Positions 9,338 through 20,060 are shown, counted from the stretch's first letter. The stretch: DNA of 27,500 nt from Halisarca cf. caerulea (GCA_963170055.1 CAUJGJ010000072.1:1007501-1035000), one strand, 5' to 3'. Translations and numbers: made by a program. Notes: generated by a model from the letters alone, not told the origin.

Positions 9338-10002
9338 ACTTGTAGTGAAGAAAGTAGTACTCACAGACTAGCACTGGAAATCACATGATGATCAGCTGAT
9401 GATAACATGTCCAACACATGCATGTACGTATTTAGGAGACATGCGTCACGGTCAAACACAGTGTGTTTATGGTAAGCTGAAAGTTTTTTCTTCAAGTGGG
9501 ATGGTTGGGATGGTTAGTACAGCCACCACACATTATCATCATCTCTACAAACGCTACACTTCACAAATGACCCCACATTGACAGCAACAGAACCAAATAT
9601 GGGCACTTTCCCCATCGACTGTTGGCATAACAACCAGGTGCTACAATACCTCCATACATCTTCCCATCGCATGACCTCTTACGTAACTCAATGTACGTAC
9701 ACATGTTGCATCACAGGGGTCAGTTGCTATGGGAACAACATCAGTCAAACAGTACACACAACCAGGGTACAGGTGGTAGGATTTTAAAGGGTTTTAGAAA
9801 ATTTGCTGTGAAACAAAAAATGCAAAATGGGTGGTCCTTCTGTTAAGTTACTTTGCATGTGTACATGTGAGTATACTTCATGTGAACACATTCACACAAT
9901 TGACTGCAGTTTATGTAGGGGCTGCATGTGGACAAGCAGCATGTCTACCCACCCAACCACACGCACAGCGGTAAGGTCACTCCAGCATGTCAGATCCAGC
10001 TG
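9338..10002. other. unique DNA, no gene seen
   Basis: Short frames at 9399-9787 have no recognisable motif or supporting splice sites. Confidence 0.5.
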
Positions 10003-10132
10003 TATGTACTGTTACATACACTATATGTACAGTATGTACTGTTACATACACTATATGTACAGTATGTACTGTTACATACACTATATGTACAGTATGCACT
10101 GTTACATACACTATATGTATAGTATGTACTGT
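10003..10132. repeat. 30-bp minisatellite, about four copies, hairpin in each unit
   Basis: The unit TATGTACTGTTACATACACT plus atatgtacag repeats four times. Every unit contains GTATGTA-CTGT-TACATAC, a perfect 7-bp stem with a 4-base loop. Tyr-rich frames across it are artefacts. Confidence 0.93.
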
Positions 10133-10160
10133 AGTTCACCAATACACACCACTACATACC

Positions 10161-10978
10161 CAGGGTTTTATCTGTGGGGGGGGGACCTTGGTATGGCCCT
10201 CCCCCATTAGCAGAAAGGTCCCCCCCCCAAAAAAAAAATTATACAGGCTTCATTTTTGTGAAGGAACACTGTCATGAATTGATCATGAATCCATTTATAA
10301 AGGGTACAATTTGCCAAAAATGCTTATAATATCATTACTAGTTTGTATTAATCAGTCTTGAGTCCATTGGTAAGTATGCAAATTTAGCAATTACATTGAA
10401 TTCATTAATACATGAGTTAAAATGAGTTCTTATGCAAATGGTTTAGCTGTGCTCCAAACAGCATGGCATAAGCATTCATGCAAGGATTTATTCAGGTATA
10501 AATACGTACTTATGCATATTTGCACATGTGCAGGGTTTCTTTTAGAGGGATGGGGGGGCACAGGACCCCTTGAAATTTTATCCTAGCTATAACACACATG
10601 CACAATTGTAACAGACTGATCTGTGGACTGTATTCAGAAACAGCTTGAGTGGCGTAAAACAGCCTCATGTATCACCTTTTGAGGCATAAAAACTAAAAAT
10701 TTTCCTGGGGGAACATACCCCCAGACCCCCCAGGTTAGACCACTATCATTTCACATGCATATCTGCTCCTCATTGCATCACTATTATTTGCCATTGCTCC
10801 CTCTTGGTTATTATCCTGAAAAGAAACCCTGATGTGCATGCTGCATGCATGAGTGTGGTTTTTCATATCACTACATACACATGTTGTGCTACGTCGCGCC
10901 GCACTACGTGTGGATGTGTACATACGTATATACAGATGCGCAGGTCCTCCCAAAAATTTGACCCCAGATAAAACCCTG
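10161..10978. mobile_element. 818-bp hAT-like non-autonomous element with a 5-bp target duplication
   Basis: Ends are CAGGGTTTTATCTGTGGGGG and, on the reverse complement of the right, CAGGGTTTTATCTGGGGTCA. A perfect 5-bp duplication ATACC flanks the element (10156-10160 and 10979-10983). CAGGG termini with a 5-bp duplication fit the hAT5-type branch of hAT, though the superfamily is inferred from ends alone. It contains a second, younger element (10531-10831) and no recognisable transposase. Confidence 0.83.
10531..10831. mobile_element. 301-bp hAT-like MITE nested in the 818-bp element
   Basis: Ends are CAGGGTTTCTTTTAGAGGGA and, on the reverse complement of the right, CAGGGTTTCTTTTCAGGATA. 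A perfect 5-bp duplication ATGTG flanks it (10526-10530 and 10832-10836). It carries tcctgggggaacataccccc, a hairpin-like stretch. The nesting shows it inserted after its host. Confidence 0.85.
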
Positions 10979-11129
10979 ATACCACATTTGTAAAGTTTAC
11001 TGACCGTTAATACATATGGAAATTATGTGAGTGGGCTAGGACTTCTTGAAGTTTCAGCAAACATAGTGTTTGTCCAATAACATAATGGCAACCCCCGAAA
11101 CGAAGCAGTATTCAGACAAGTTGCTAATA

Positions 11130-11316
11130 TAGTAAGACCTCATTTATATGCACCTCAAATGCACATCCAAGTACTATCACCTTCCGCAGCTGTTTTCATT
11201 GGAACAAATCTGCAATAATCCTACTGTACACTATACTACTGCTCCCCCATTTATCCAGTTCCCTCGCTCTATCTGCGCTTGCATCCAAAACACATTGGAT
11301 AAGTGAGGTCTGACAT
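11130..11316. mobile_element. short MITE of the same Tigger family as 2785-3688
   Basis: The left end TAGTAAGACCTCATTTATAT and the reverse complement of the right end (ATGTCAGACCTCACTTATCC) match the termini of the 904-bp element. The interior keeps the same subterminal phrase, atttatccagttccctcgct followed by ctatctgcgc. Length is 187 bp with no coding remnant. Terminal bases have mutated away from CAGT, so this is an old copy. Confidence 0.75.
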
Positions 11317-11568
11317 TATATCTCTTTTGGTAACAATCACAGCATCTGTGATTCTGACATTGTGAAATAGTAACACTGAAATAGTCATGACAATCATGGC
11401 ATTTACCCATTCATTCCTTATATTTTACTTCAAACATCAGCCATGCCATTGGTCGGGCTTTGCTCAAATCTCAGGAAAACTGTTGGACTTATTCCATTTC
11501 TCGAATTTCGGTGCATTGGAACTACAATGGAAATCTGTAAACACAAACTCACTTGACAAAAAAAATTG

Positions 11569-11674
11569 CAGCACATGGCCCCTTCATTTTACAGCACATG
11601 GCCCCTTCATTTTACAGCACACGACCCCTTCATTTTACAGCACATGACCCCTTCATTTTACAGCACATGACCCC
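11569..11674. repeat. 23-bp minisatellite, about 4.6 copies
   Basis: The unit CAGCACATGRCCCCTTCATT plus TTA repeats almost perfectly. Confidence 0.95.
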
Positions 11675-12454
11675 TGAAATGCCCCTAGTACTCCTAATTG
11701 TTCTGATGGCAAGCCATTCTGATAAAATGCACACTTCTCATCAGACACTCAAAGGGGAGGAGGACACACATGGTTATAGTGACCAGTCCCAGGCAGTGCA
11801 ATGCATGATGTGACACTGAATGCATTGGGAGTCCAGGGGAGGGCATTCATAAGCCAAAAAGGATCTTCCTTGGTTTGTGTAGGCTAGTATGAGAGCCACC
11901 AGTCAGAGGCTGACCAGAAGGTTTCCTGAAATTCCAATCTGTCATTCAACCCCGTAGGCCCACACCACCTCCAACCTCAAAGGTCTTGTTGGAGGCAAGG
12001 AGACCACAGGGGAGGATGAATACAATGAGGTGTTATCATTGGACAAAGAAGAGAATATATTCAATTTAACTCCCACTATGTGATGACCTAGCTGAGTCCT
12101 CCTAAGGGCATGAATTTGCATTAAAGTCATATTGTAGGAACGTCTCTTGCCCTATTGTCTAAGATAATAAATGCCCTTCGCAAAAGAACAGCGTTCGTAG
12201 GAACTGTATTGGATTACAAAGTGTACACTACTCCCACATGCAACCTACAAGGTGGATTGTGTGTGGTAATATCAGCTGTTAGAACGCGTCATCTTGTAGC
12301 AAATCGTCACATATCATGACTGTGTATGGCGGCAGACAATAAACCAATCAGCCCTCCACCAGCTACGTACTTTGTCACACGAGTGGAGAAACAAATCTTT
12401 GATTTGTACAAACATACATTTGGTTAGCTCCATACCTCCATGCCCACACACGTA
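11675..12454. other. unique DNA, no gene seen
   Basis: Several short frames on both strands, none with conserved motifs. Confidence 0.5.
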
Positions 12455-13711
12455 AGTAAGCACCACGACTCCCTGTACTCGTAGTAAGCACCACGACTCA
12501 CTGTACTCGTAGTAAGTACCACGACTCACTGCACTTGTAGTAAGCACCATGACTCACTGTACTCGTAGTAAGCACCACGACTCACTGTACTCGTAGTAAG
12601 CACCACGACTCACTGCACTCGTAGTAAGCACCATGACTCACTGTACTCGTAGTAAGCACCACGACTCACTGTACTCGTAGTAAGCACCACGACTCACTGT
12701 ACTCGTAGTAAGCACCACGACTCACTGCACTCGTAGTAAGCACCACGACTCACTGTACTCGTAGTAAGTACCACGACTCACTGTACTCGTAGTAAGCACC
12801 ACGACTCACTGTACTCGTAGTAAGCACCACGACTCACTGTACTCGTAGTAAGTACCACGACTCACTGTACTCGTAGTAAGTACCATGACTCACTGTACTC
12901 GTAGTAAGCACCACGACTCACTGTACTCGTAGTAAGCACCACGACTCACTGTACTCGTAGTAAGCACCACGACTCACTGCACTCGTAGTAAGCACCACGA
13001 CTCACTGCACTCACAGTAAGCACCACGACTCACTGTACTCGTAGTAAGCACCACGACTCACTGGACTCGTAGTAAGGACCACGACTCACTGCACTCGTAG
13101 TAAGCACCATGACTCACTGTACTCGTAGTAAGCACCACGACTCACTGCACTCGTAGTAAGCACCATGACTCACTGTACTCGTAGTAAGCACCACGACTCA
13201 CTGTACTCGTAGTAAGCACCACGACTCACTGTACTCATAGTAAGCACCACGACTCACTGTACTCGTAGTAAGCACCACGACTCACTGTACTCGTAGTAAG
13301 CACCACGACTCACTGTACTCGTAGTAAGCACCACGACTCACTGTACTCGTAGTAAGCACCACGACTCACTGTACTCACAGTAAGCACCACGACTCACTGT
13401 ACTCATAGTAAGCACCACGACTCACTGTACTCACACAGTAAGCACCATGACTCACTGTACTCACAGTAAGCACCATGACTCACTGTACTCATAGTAAGCA
13501 CCATGACTCACTGTACTCATAGAAAGCACCACGACTCCCTGTACTCACAGTAAGCACCACGACTCCCTGTACTCACAGTAAGCACCACGACTCCCTGTAC
13601 TCGTAGTAAGCACCACGACTCCCTGTACTCATAGAAAGCACCATGACTCCCTGTACTCACAGTAAGCACCACGACTCATTGTACTCATAGAAAGCACCAT
13701 GACTCCCTGTA
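12455..13711. repeat. 28-bp minisatellite, about 45 copies
   Basis: The unit AGTAAGCACCACGACTCACT plus GTACTCGT repeats head to tail. Variants include ccatgactc for ccacgactc, tgcactcgt for tgtactcgt, and catag or cacag for cgtag. The last three are concentrated in the right third, where ctccct also replaces ctcact. The T variant turns CGACTCA into TGACTCA, the AP-1 (TRE) consensus. Since 28 is not a multiple of three, no long frame survives. Confidence 0.97.
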
Positions 13712-14414
13712 TACTGTACATGCTACAAATGAATAGTGACACAGACAACCTCACACTATCTAACTTTTACCGTTTCCAGAAAATTGTTAGACAAACCAGC
13801 TATTGGAACAATTGGTCTGACAACATTACAGTATTTCATGAAGGCAAAGCACCGAGGACAATCGATTAAAAAGTCACATACTGGCCAATGCAACGATAAC
13901 ATAGATGCCTTATTTGCAAAACATTTTTCATCCCTAGTGTACCAAAAATTCTGTATTTCTACTAGAATAGAATAGGATTTACCAAAACTATTTACCTTGA
14001 TGAAAATACAGTTTTAGGGGCATTCTCCACTGATTTCTGGTGCCTGTATCAGTTGTCAAAGTATGTGAGGGTCAAATTAAAAAAAAATGGCATACCTACG
14101 TACCATCACTAAAAACCGAAATTCTAATATTCAAGAGCACTTTCCAAAGTTTCATCAAGTATTCAAATTTTTATCTAACAGGTAATTTGAGTTAAAAACT
14201 CGTGGGGGTTGCCACCCCACACACTCGAATCATTTACGAAGCATGAAGGGTAATACTACAGCTGAACATTCACTGAAAATCAACATTTAGAAAACAATTG
14301 GTGATTGTTTTGAAAACAATTCCTAACTCATTCCTGTATAAACTCATACTGCTCTATAACTATTATATAAATTCTCAGTCATAAGACTTTTTTAAATCCA
14401 TATTATTTTGTATG

Positions 14415-14418
<4 letters not shown>
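13712..14418. other. AT-rich unique DNA, no gene seen
   Basis: Probably intron. No repeats or conserved peptide seen. Confidence 0.5.

Positions 14419-14500
<82 letters not shown>
14419..14500. repeat. (TA)n microsatellite, about 41 units
   Basis: Uninterrupted TA dinucleotides. Confidence 0.97.
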
Positions 14501-14503
<3 letters not shown>

Positions 14504-14935
14504 GAAAATGGCTACCACCATGTGGCACCTATGAAGATACGGAGAAGAATTATGAGGAAAACGAGTTGCCACAACCTATGAATAAGACGAACTAAAGCCA
14601 ACAGAAGGAGTGGTGTGATGTGTACTTCATAAGCAATGAAGATGGTGACAGCAGTGGAGAACCTTTATGCGAATTTAGCAACTGTTGTTCACCCTTTTGT
14701 TCACCCTTTTGTAATGAGGACACCGTTTTCTTCTAGCCTTGCCTGGTCCCTGTAGTGCTCTTTGGCTCATACCAAGCCTTGCACTACACTGTGGGGTTAA
14801 CCCTGTGTCCGAGGCTTTTCTTTAGTAACACATTGTATATTCCTTGTTCCGAATAATAATGTGTCTTTCCCCCACAAAGATGTAGTATGTGTATGTCTGT
14901 AGCGTGTGGTAAGTTAATAAATACACATGGAAAAT
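14501..14935. other. unique DNA, no gene seen
   Basis: Only a small direct repeat (gttcacccttttgttcaccc near 14688) stands out. Confidence 0.5.
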
Positions 14936-14940
14936 ACACA

Positions 14941-15033
<93 letters not shown>

Positions 15034-15042
15034 ACAAACACA

Positions 15043-15081
<39 letters not shown>
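14936..15081. repeat. (CA)n microsatellite
   Basis: CA runs with CATA and CAAA interruptions. Confidence 0.96.
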
Positions 15082-15083
<2 letters not shown>

Positions 15084-15691
15084 ACTAGTACAGAAGTACA
15101 GTTGAATGAATTGTGTTAAATATCAAAGATAGAAGCATTTGAACTTTAATTGCCAGGAATTCGGTATCGGATGAAGCAACCCTTCTAATCCCCTTTGGGC
15201 AAATTCCACAGATAGACACACACACACACACTCTGAGAGAAGTGGTGTCGAATTTCACGACTTTAGTAATTCATTATCACCGTGGCAACTAAAGGTAAGA
15301 AATAAATCATGGGCTTCCAGAATCTCCTGTGTACAAAGCTACAAAGTAGGTCTGTTTAATCTTCATTAAAACGACACCAGCAGAAATCGGTACAACCACA
15401 CACACTTATAATCTCTAGTCATCTGTCTAAGGTGATCAGCCACCTTGAATGAGATACAAGAAGCTGCTAATGTTGCGAACAAGGCCTATGTTCAGCGGTC
15501 TGTTTGAACGTAGGAAGCATCTCACTACCACAGCGACCATTTAATCAAAAAAGTCTAACGATGCATACATGTTACCTCTCCAGACAACCGAACTGCACAC
15601 ACTGCAGTTGTGTTGCTCCAGAAGATGAAATAATCATATCTAATAAGGACCACATTATGTTGGCAATGAGTAGGCATACTATAGAACAATG
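15082..15691. other. unique DNA, searched for the next DARS1 exon, none found
   Basis: Read on the minus strand, no segment resembles the MEEIADTMVQIF-type continuation of aspartyl-tRNA synthetase. Confidence 0.5.
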
Positions 15692-15850
15692 ACAAAATGG
15701 CTACTCATGAGGGAACAAAATGGCTACTCAACAAGGGACAAAATGGATACTCATCAGGGGACAAAATGGCTATTCAACAGGGGATAAAATGGGTACTCAT
15801 CAGGGGATAAAATGGCTACTCAACATGGGACAAAATGGCCTTTCACAGGG
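15692..15850. repeat. 23-bp minisatellite with alternating unit types
   Basis: The unit ACAAAATGGCTACTCAACAG plus GGG is present about seven times. The middle of the unit alternates cat / caa / cat / caa / cat / caa, giving a 46-bp dimer. Diverged acaaaatga copies appear at 15921-15960. Confidence 0.93.
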
Positions 15851-16109
15851 AGATGAAACAGATATTAGACAAAGATAAAAAGTCCTCTACTAGGAGAAAT
15901 GATCTCTGAGCTCTCCATACAGCACAAAATGATATCTTAACAGGGACAAAATGACCACTCTGCATTTCACATTGTACAGAATGAGGTTACTTCAGCTTAA
16001 AGAGTGAGTTAGGAGGTAAGACTAACAATGTACACAGTACAGAGGCAAAAAGACACATTTTGTACACAAACAGTTCCACAGCATTATTTGATGTAGTGTG
16101 TGAACTGAC

Positions 16110-16201
16110 CTCATGGTAGTGCTCGTTGAAGGCCATCTCCAAATCAAGTCCCACAAACTCACACAAGTGGCGATGTGTGTTGGAGTCTTCAGCACGAAAT
16201 A
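16110..16201 (-). CDS. DARS1: internal exon of cytoplasmic aspartyl-tRNA synthetase (DARS1)
   Basis: On the minus strand this exon reads [20 protein letters not shown] and then [10 protein letters not shown]. This is the class II motif 2 region of eukaryotic cytosolic aspartyl-tRNA synthetase, the enzyme that charges tRNA-Asp. The [11 protein letters not shown] block holds the motif 2 arginine and loop that contact ATP and the tRNA acceptor end. The 30 complete codons differ from the vertebrate protein, as I remember it, at only about three positions. Splice signals fit: a pyrimidine-rich tract and CAG-like acceptor (ends ccgtag) at 16202-16204 and above, and donor GAG|gtcagt at 16109 and below. 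The exon starts with two bases of a split codon (phase 1 intron) and ends in phase 0. The open frame that runs on to 15987 is intron read-through. Neighbouring exons (the YKQMCICADF-type segment upstream, the catalytic C-terminus downstream) were looked for by eye and not seen, so flanking introns are probably long, or this could be an isolated exon of a decayed copy. Confidence 0.88.
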
Positions 16202-16276
16202 CTACGGCAAACAAAGAAAGAGAAGGAGATAGGTCAGTCAATGGATCTACGCACATCCACCCTTCAACAGAGTACT

Positions 16277-16449
16277 GAGTGGAAACTCACTAAAAAGAAC
16301 ACATTTATAGTGAATTTCTGCCTATAGTGAACAAATACATGTGTCCAAGATGGTGGTCTGCTATGAAAGTCTATCTTGTTATAGTAAATTTCTGATACAG
16401 AGAAAAAAATTCAGTGTCCCTGGGAATCAATTATAATGAGTTTGCACTG
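16277..16449. mobile_element. 173-bp TA-target MITE upstream of the DARS1 exon
   Basis: The left end is GAGTGGAAACTCACTAAAAA. The reverse complement of the right end is CAGTGCAAACTCATTATAAT, and TA follows the right end. The word tatagtgaa/tatagtaaattt recurs inside. It lies within an intron, 76 bp upstream of the exon acceptor. Confidence 0.75.
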
Positions 16450-16546
16450 TACTCAGGTCTCTCAGCAATCCAATGTACAGTGTCACCAAGGAATTTCAAC
16501 ACGTTGACAGTATGACCACAGAAGGGTTAAAAATTACAAGCAAATA

Positions 16547-16721
16547 CTGTAAAACCTCTACAAACCGAACGCCCTTGGGACCAAAGATAGGGTTTGGTTT
16601 AGAGAGTTTTCTATTAGGGAGGGTCTCCATTCGCAGAACATATGGAGAGCAGGACTTGAATACACATCCAGTTTAGAGAGGGTTCGGTTTAGAGAGGGTT
16701 CAGTTTAGAGAGATTTCCCTG
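16547..16721. mobile_element. 175-bp TA-target MITE with GGTTTAGAGAG repeats
   Basis: TA flanks both ends (16545-16546 and 16722-16723). The left end is CTGTAAAACCTCTACAAACC. The reverse complement of the right end is CAGGGAAATCTCTCTAAACT. The terminal word GGTTTAGAGAG recurs four times within the element, three of them in tandem at the right end. Confidence 0.82.
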
Positions 16722-17021
16722 TACCGTTATGTTACCAAAGGACACTTGATGGTCCAGCAACTTTGTACAATGATTGTGAGTCACTATTGGTTGCTCACAG
16801 AGTGTCAGATTATCAAGGTTGTGATGTACACTGGCTCATTACTTGTCGGCCACAGTGTCAGATTATGAAGATTCTCATTGCAAACTACTATAAGCATCTC
16901 GGTACGTGGCTCCCGACACACAATTGCAGATTATCGAATCTGCACTTGCACATAATATTATATGCATGTTGAGGCTGTGAGCACAGATCAATGTACTGTA
17001 TTATGCAAGGCACAGCTACAC

Positions 17022-17228
17022 TCAATCGGTTCTAAGCTTCTACTGTATTCTTATGCCAAATCTCCGCCCCCTACATCGCTCCACAAGTGTGCACAGCCAT
17101 ACAAAGCCCACAGTGGGCAGCCATCATTGACTACCGTATAACAATGGGCTGCTAATTGCTCATCTCCACAACTCTCTTTCGGGCTCGCCCCCACAATGAT
17201 AATGACAACCATCTGCCCAGTCTAGTGA
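17022..17228 (-). repeat. dispersed SINE-like repeat, copy B
   Basis: This is the opposite-strand homologue of 1075-1308, similar over about 200 bp with small indels. On the minus strand it reads cattgtgggggcgagcccga at the start and aagcttagaaccgattgagt at the end. It has no CA tail. Confidence 0.65.
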
Positions 17229-17794
17229 ATAACATAGTACTAGAGTTTATAGGTAGTCTCTGTTGCTTGGTTACAGCATAGACCCTATAACAACAGTGTG
17301 TGGTACACTGAGGGGTTCGATAGCAATCCAATAGTCACACAATCAATCGTTATGCTGTCACCAATTAGCACCAACACGCGCACACGTTCCTTCCACACAA
17401 CAAGGGAACCTGACTGTTTGGGATTTTTAACTGAATTTAGACAAGTTTACAACACAAAGTCGCTGCCGCTAATGTCTATTATTGACCCTAGCCCCTAACA
17501 CACCTCCTGCTAAACCATAGTGGTCACGATCTCCTGTCCTTTACTAATGAATTGCTATTGCCAACACAGGAATCAAAATTCAAGAACAAAGAGAAGAAAA
17601 GCAAATGGGGACAGAACACAAGTCATGGGCAAAGGTGTTGAGTGAGTGTCTCAGACAATGTCTGACTCACCAGACACCCATCCCATGTACTCTAAGTACA
17701 GAAAGCATCCAGTATTCTCAAAACATGGACTATCAAAACTCTTTAGTTTTCTGCAATAGGGGCTCTCACTAGGTAGGAGGATTTACACAGCACA
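17229..17794. other. unique DNA, one possible micro-exon only
   Basis: On the minus strand a tttctgtacttag acceptor-like site and a gtgagt donor-like site near 17670-17692 bound only 21 bases. I do not call a gene. Confidence 0.4.
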
Positions 17795-18070
17795 TTCAGA
17801 GGATTCTTATTTGGAGGGCACCTATTTCAAGAGCTCTTATTTGGAGGGCTCTTACCTGAAGAGCTCTTATTTGGAGGGCTCTTACCTGAAGAGCTCTTAT
17901 TTGGAGGGCTCTTACCTGAAGAGCTCTTATTTGGAGGGCTCTTACCTAGAGGAAACTCAAGGGGCTCTTATCTAGAGAGAAATAATCTGGAGAGGCTGCC
18001 TTTTAGGAGAAGCTCTTATTTAGAGGGGCACTTGGCTAGAAGGGCTCTTATTTGATGGAGAGTGTTATAC
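17795..18070. repeat. CTCTTATTTGGAGGG repeat block, with a 30-bp array at 17831-17947
   Basis: The 30-bp unit gagctcttatttggagggct plus cttacctgaa is present four times. Diverged words (ggggctcttatctagag, gctcttatttagaggggca) continue to about 18060. A similar word set (gggctcttaccaggggctct) is found at 27160-27270, so this is probably the interior of another MITE family. Clear terminal inverted repeats were not identified. Confidence 0.7.
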
Positions 18071-18105
18071 ATAAAAAGCACTAAATGTTATCGTGGCTCT
18101 TAAAT

Positions 18106-18257
18106 CTGGCCTTTGATAATCCAGAACCCTTGCTATCCAGCCAGTAGAAATGTATACCCAATGTGCACAATGCATTATAAAAAGATTTGTTAATCCAGCA
18201 CCTTGTTTAATCCAGCATTTTTTAGTGCCACAAACGTGGCTGGATTAGAGATTCCTG
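18106..18257. mobile_element. 152-bp pogo-like MITE (AATCCAG family)
   Basis: The left end CTGGCCTTTGATAATCCAGA pairs with the reverse complement of the right end CAGGAATCTCTAATCCAGCC. The word aatccagca/atccagc recurs five times inside. Confidence 0.65.
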
Positions 18258-19169
18258 ACAATACACGCAAAGCTTGGGGTCGATCATGAATGTTGCTTTG
18301 AACAGTACTTCTGTACAGTACGTCATGGGATGTATTCCAAACTAACAAGGTTTTCAGAATATATCACATATGCTGCCCACAGGTCCTATTTCCTTGAGCT
18401 CACAAATTAACGAAGGGAACTGGAGTGGTGTGTTCCGGACCATAATGCATTACATGTGCAGAGAGAACCATACAAAATCTACATTACTAGAATGGAATGT
18501 ACCAGCGTAGACCATGCATGTGTAAGAGAAGCAGCAGACGGTTCAAATTCATGAAAACTAGTAAAACAGTAACCATAAGCACCTATGCATACCATCCCAG
18601 TGATATGGACACACACTTCCTGGAACAATCAGGCTGCATTTCCTTCAACTGAGTGACCCGTCATCCTTCTTCACTGACATCACACAATGAGACAATGTCA
18701 CTCCCCGTCTCAAACACCGGAGGGGGAGGAATTAACCATCACAGAAGACGTAGTAATAGTGGTTTGATAAGAGACAGTGATTAGGGGATCATGATAAATA
18801 GTACCATTAAGATGGCACATGCGTACCTGTCTGGAGTGCATGTGTACAGATATGTGGGTGCTAATTCTCGTAGGGCGTATATTTCTAGAGTTATATATTT
18901 TGCAAATAAAGATATTGGCTGTAATTCACGAATGGACCAGTCCCTACTATATCTTAGGCAAACAGACTATGTATGCATCCAACCAAATATTCATGATCAA
19001 ATTTTCGTGAATGCAAGCGAAACTCGCGTAAATGCTGTCCTGTAAAAATTAGTGTTTATACGGTGCCTGACCAAGGCCTTCATTCAGACAAACATTGTAT
19101 GTGCTACTGCACAAGCTTTGACAGTTCAGCGGAACCTTAATAACCAGACACTCTGTAGGCAGCAACATA
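18258..19169. other. unique DNA with a possible decayed element end
   Basis: The stretch around 18985-19046 (aaattttcgtgaatgcaagc, then cgtaaatgctgtcctgta) has the look of a transposon terminus, but a matching left end was not convincing. Confidence 0.35.
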
Positions 19170-19390
19170 CAGCCAAACTGCTCTATAACGAACCACCTCA
19201 CAACCGCTGAAAGGCTCACTGCATCAGGGTGTTCACTACATCAGGGTGTTCACTATATCAGGGTGTTCACTACATCAGGGTGTTCACTACATCAGGGTTC
19301 ATTTACAATAGAGTAAAAAGGTGTGCATTCTAAGATCTGTGTTTGTTATATCAGGGAGCTCATTGCATCCAGGGTTCATTATGTACACTG
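19170..19390. mobile_element. 221-bp TA-target MITE (TATCAGGGTGTTC family), copy 2 with internal expansion
   Basis: TA flanks both ends. The left end CAGCCAAACTGCTCTATAAC and the right end gttcattatgtacactg match the copy at 8740. The 17-bp word CATCAGGGTGTTCACTA is present five times in tandem where the other copy has two. The rest (catttacaatagagta, attctaagatctgtgtttgt) aligns closely. Confidence 0.85.
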
Positions 19391-19464
19391 TATCTCCTGA
19401 GTATAACACATCACTAGGTTCGATCAAAGTTCAGAACCTCGCTAAAAGGAACATTATATTAGTA

Positions 19465-19820
19465 CAGTGCTCTCCCCAGTAATACTCGAGCATAACGCTC
19501 CGCTATCCCTCAAAAGTAGAGCGCTATGCCTTAAACTGGGAGCGCTATGCCTTCCATTCCTACAGGTTCCTTATAATTATTTCCTGTCAGTGAAGCCACA
19601 CTAGTGAACCAATTTGGTCCTTTGTGGTGAAGCCATACAGGTGATAAGTTGGTCACCTTCAGCACCTTTGGAGTTGCACCATCCACAGTTGCTGCATGCA
19701 TTGAGGACTAAAATCATATTGTGGATTGCAAAAGCCTCACACTACAAAAGCAGTAGCCCTTGCCTGTTAACTGTGGGGGGTAGAAGCACTATGCCCTCAA
19801 AAATCCTGGGGAGAACCCTG
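19465..19820. mobile_element. 356-bp hAT-like MITE (CAGGGTTCTCCCCAGG type)
   Basis: The left end CAGTGCTCTCCCCAGTAATA pairs with the reverse complement of the right end CAGGGTTCTCCCCAGGATTT. Words such as gagcgctatgcctt recur inside. No target duplication could be matched. The next transposon starts 12 bp further on, so the right flank may have been disturbed. Confidence 0.6.
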
Positions 19821-20060
19821 ATGACTGTTAAAGGGCCACTGACATGTTTGGTATTTTTTGATATGTTATAGAGCATGAAAAACCATGACCAATGATACCC
19901 ATTTTAGTGTGATCACACGCATGGTGGGGGAGTTACAGTCCTTATAAGGTGAAAAAAATCCAATTAAAGTGAGACTTTTCCGGTGTTGCGGTTAGACCTC
20001 GGGCGAGGGTTTGTGACGTAAGAGTAGTCACCGGAAATCTATTTCTTACCGGCTATAACT

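Noticed and set aside
12455..13711. CRISPR array
   Set aside because: Units are contiguous with no spacers and the host is clearly eukaryotic. It is a minisatellite.
15987..16256. 89-residue single-exon protein on the minus strand
   Set aside because: Only 16110-16201 is conserved. The rest reads through a good donor and acceptor into introns.
17670..17692. 21-base micro-exon between acceptor-like and donor-like sites
   Set aside because: Too short to recognise, and such signal pairs occur by chance.
18845..19046. Possible MITE ending tgctgtcctgta
   Set aside because: The right end looks transposon-like, but the proposed left end (tacagatatgtgggtgctaa) pairs too poorly to call.
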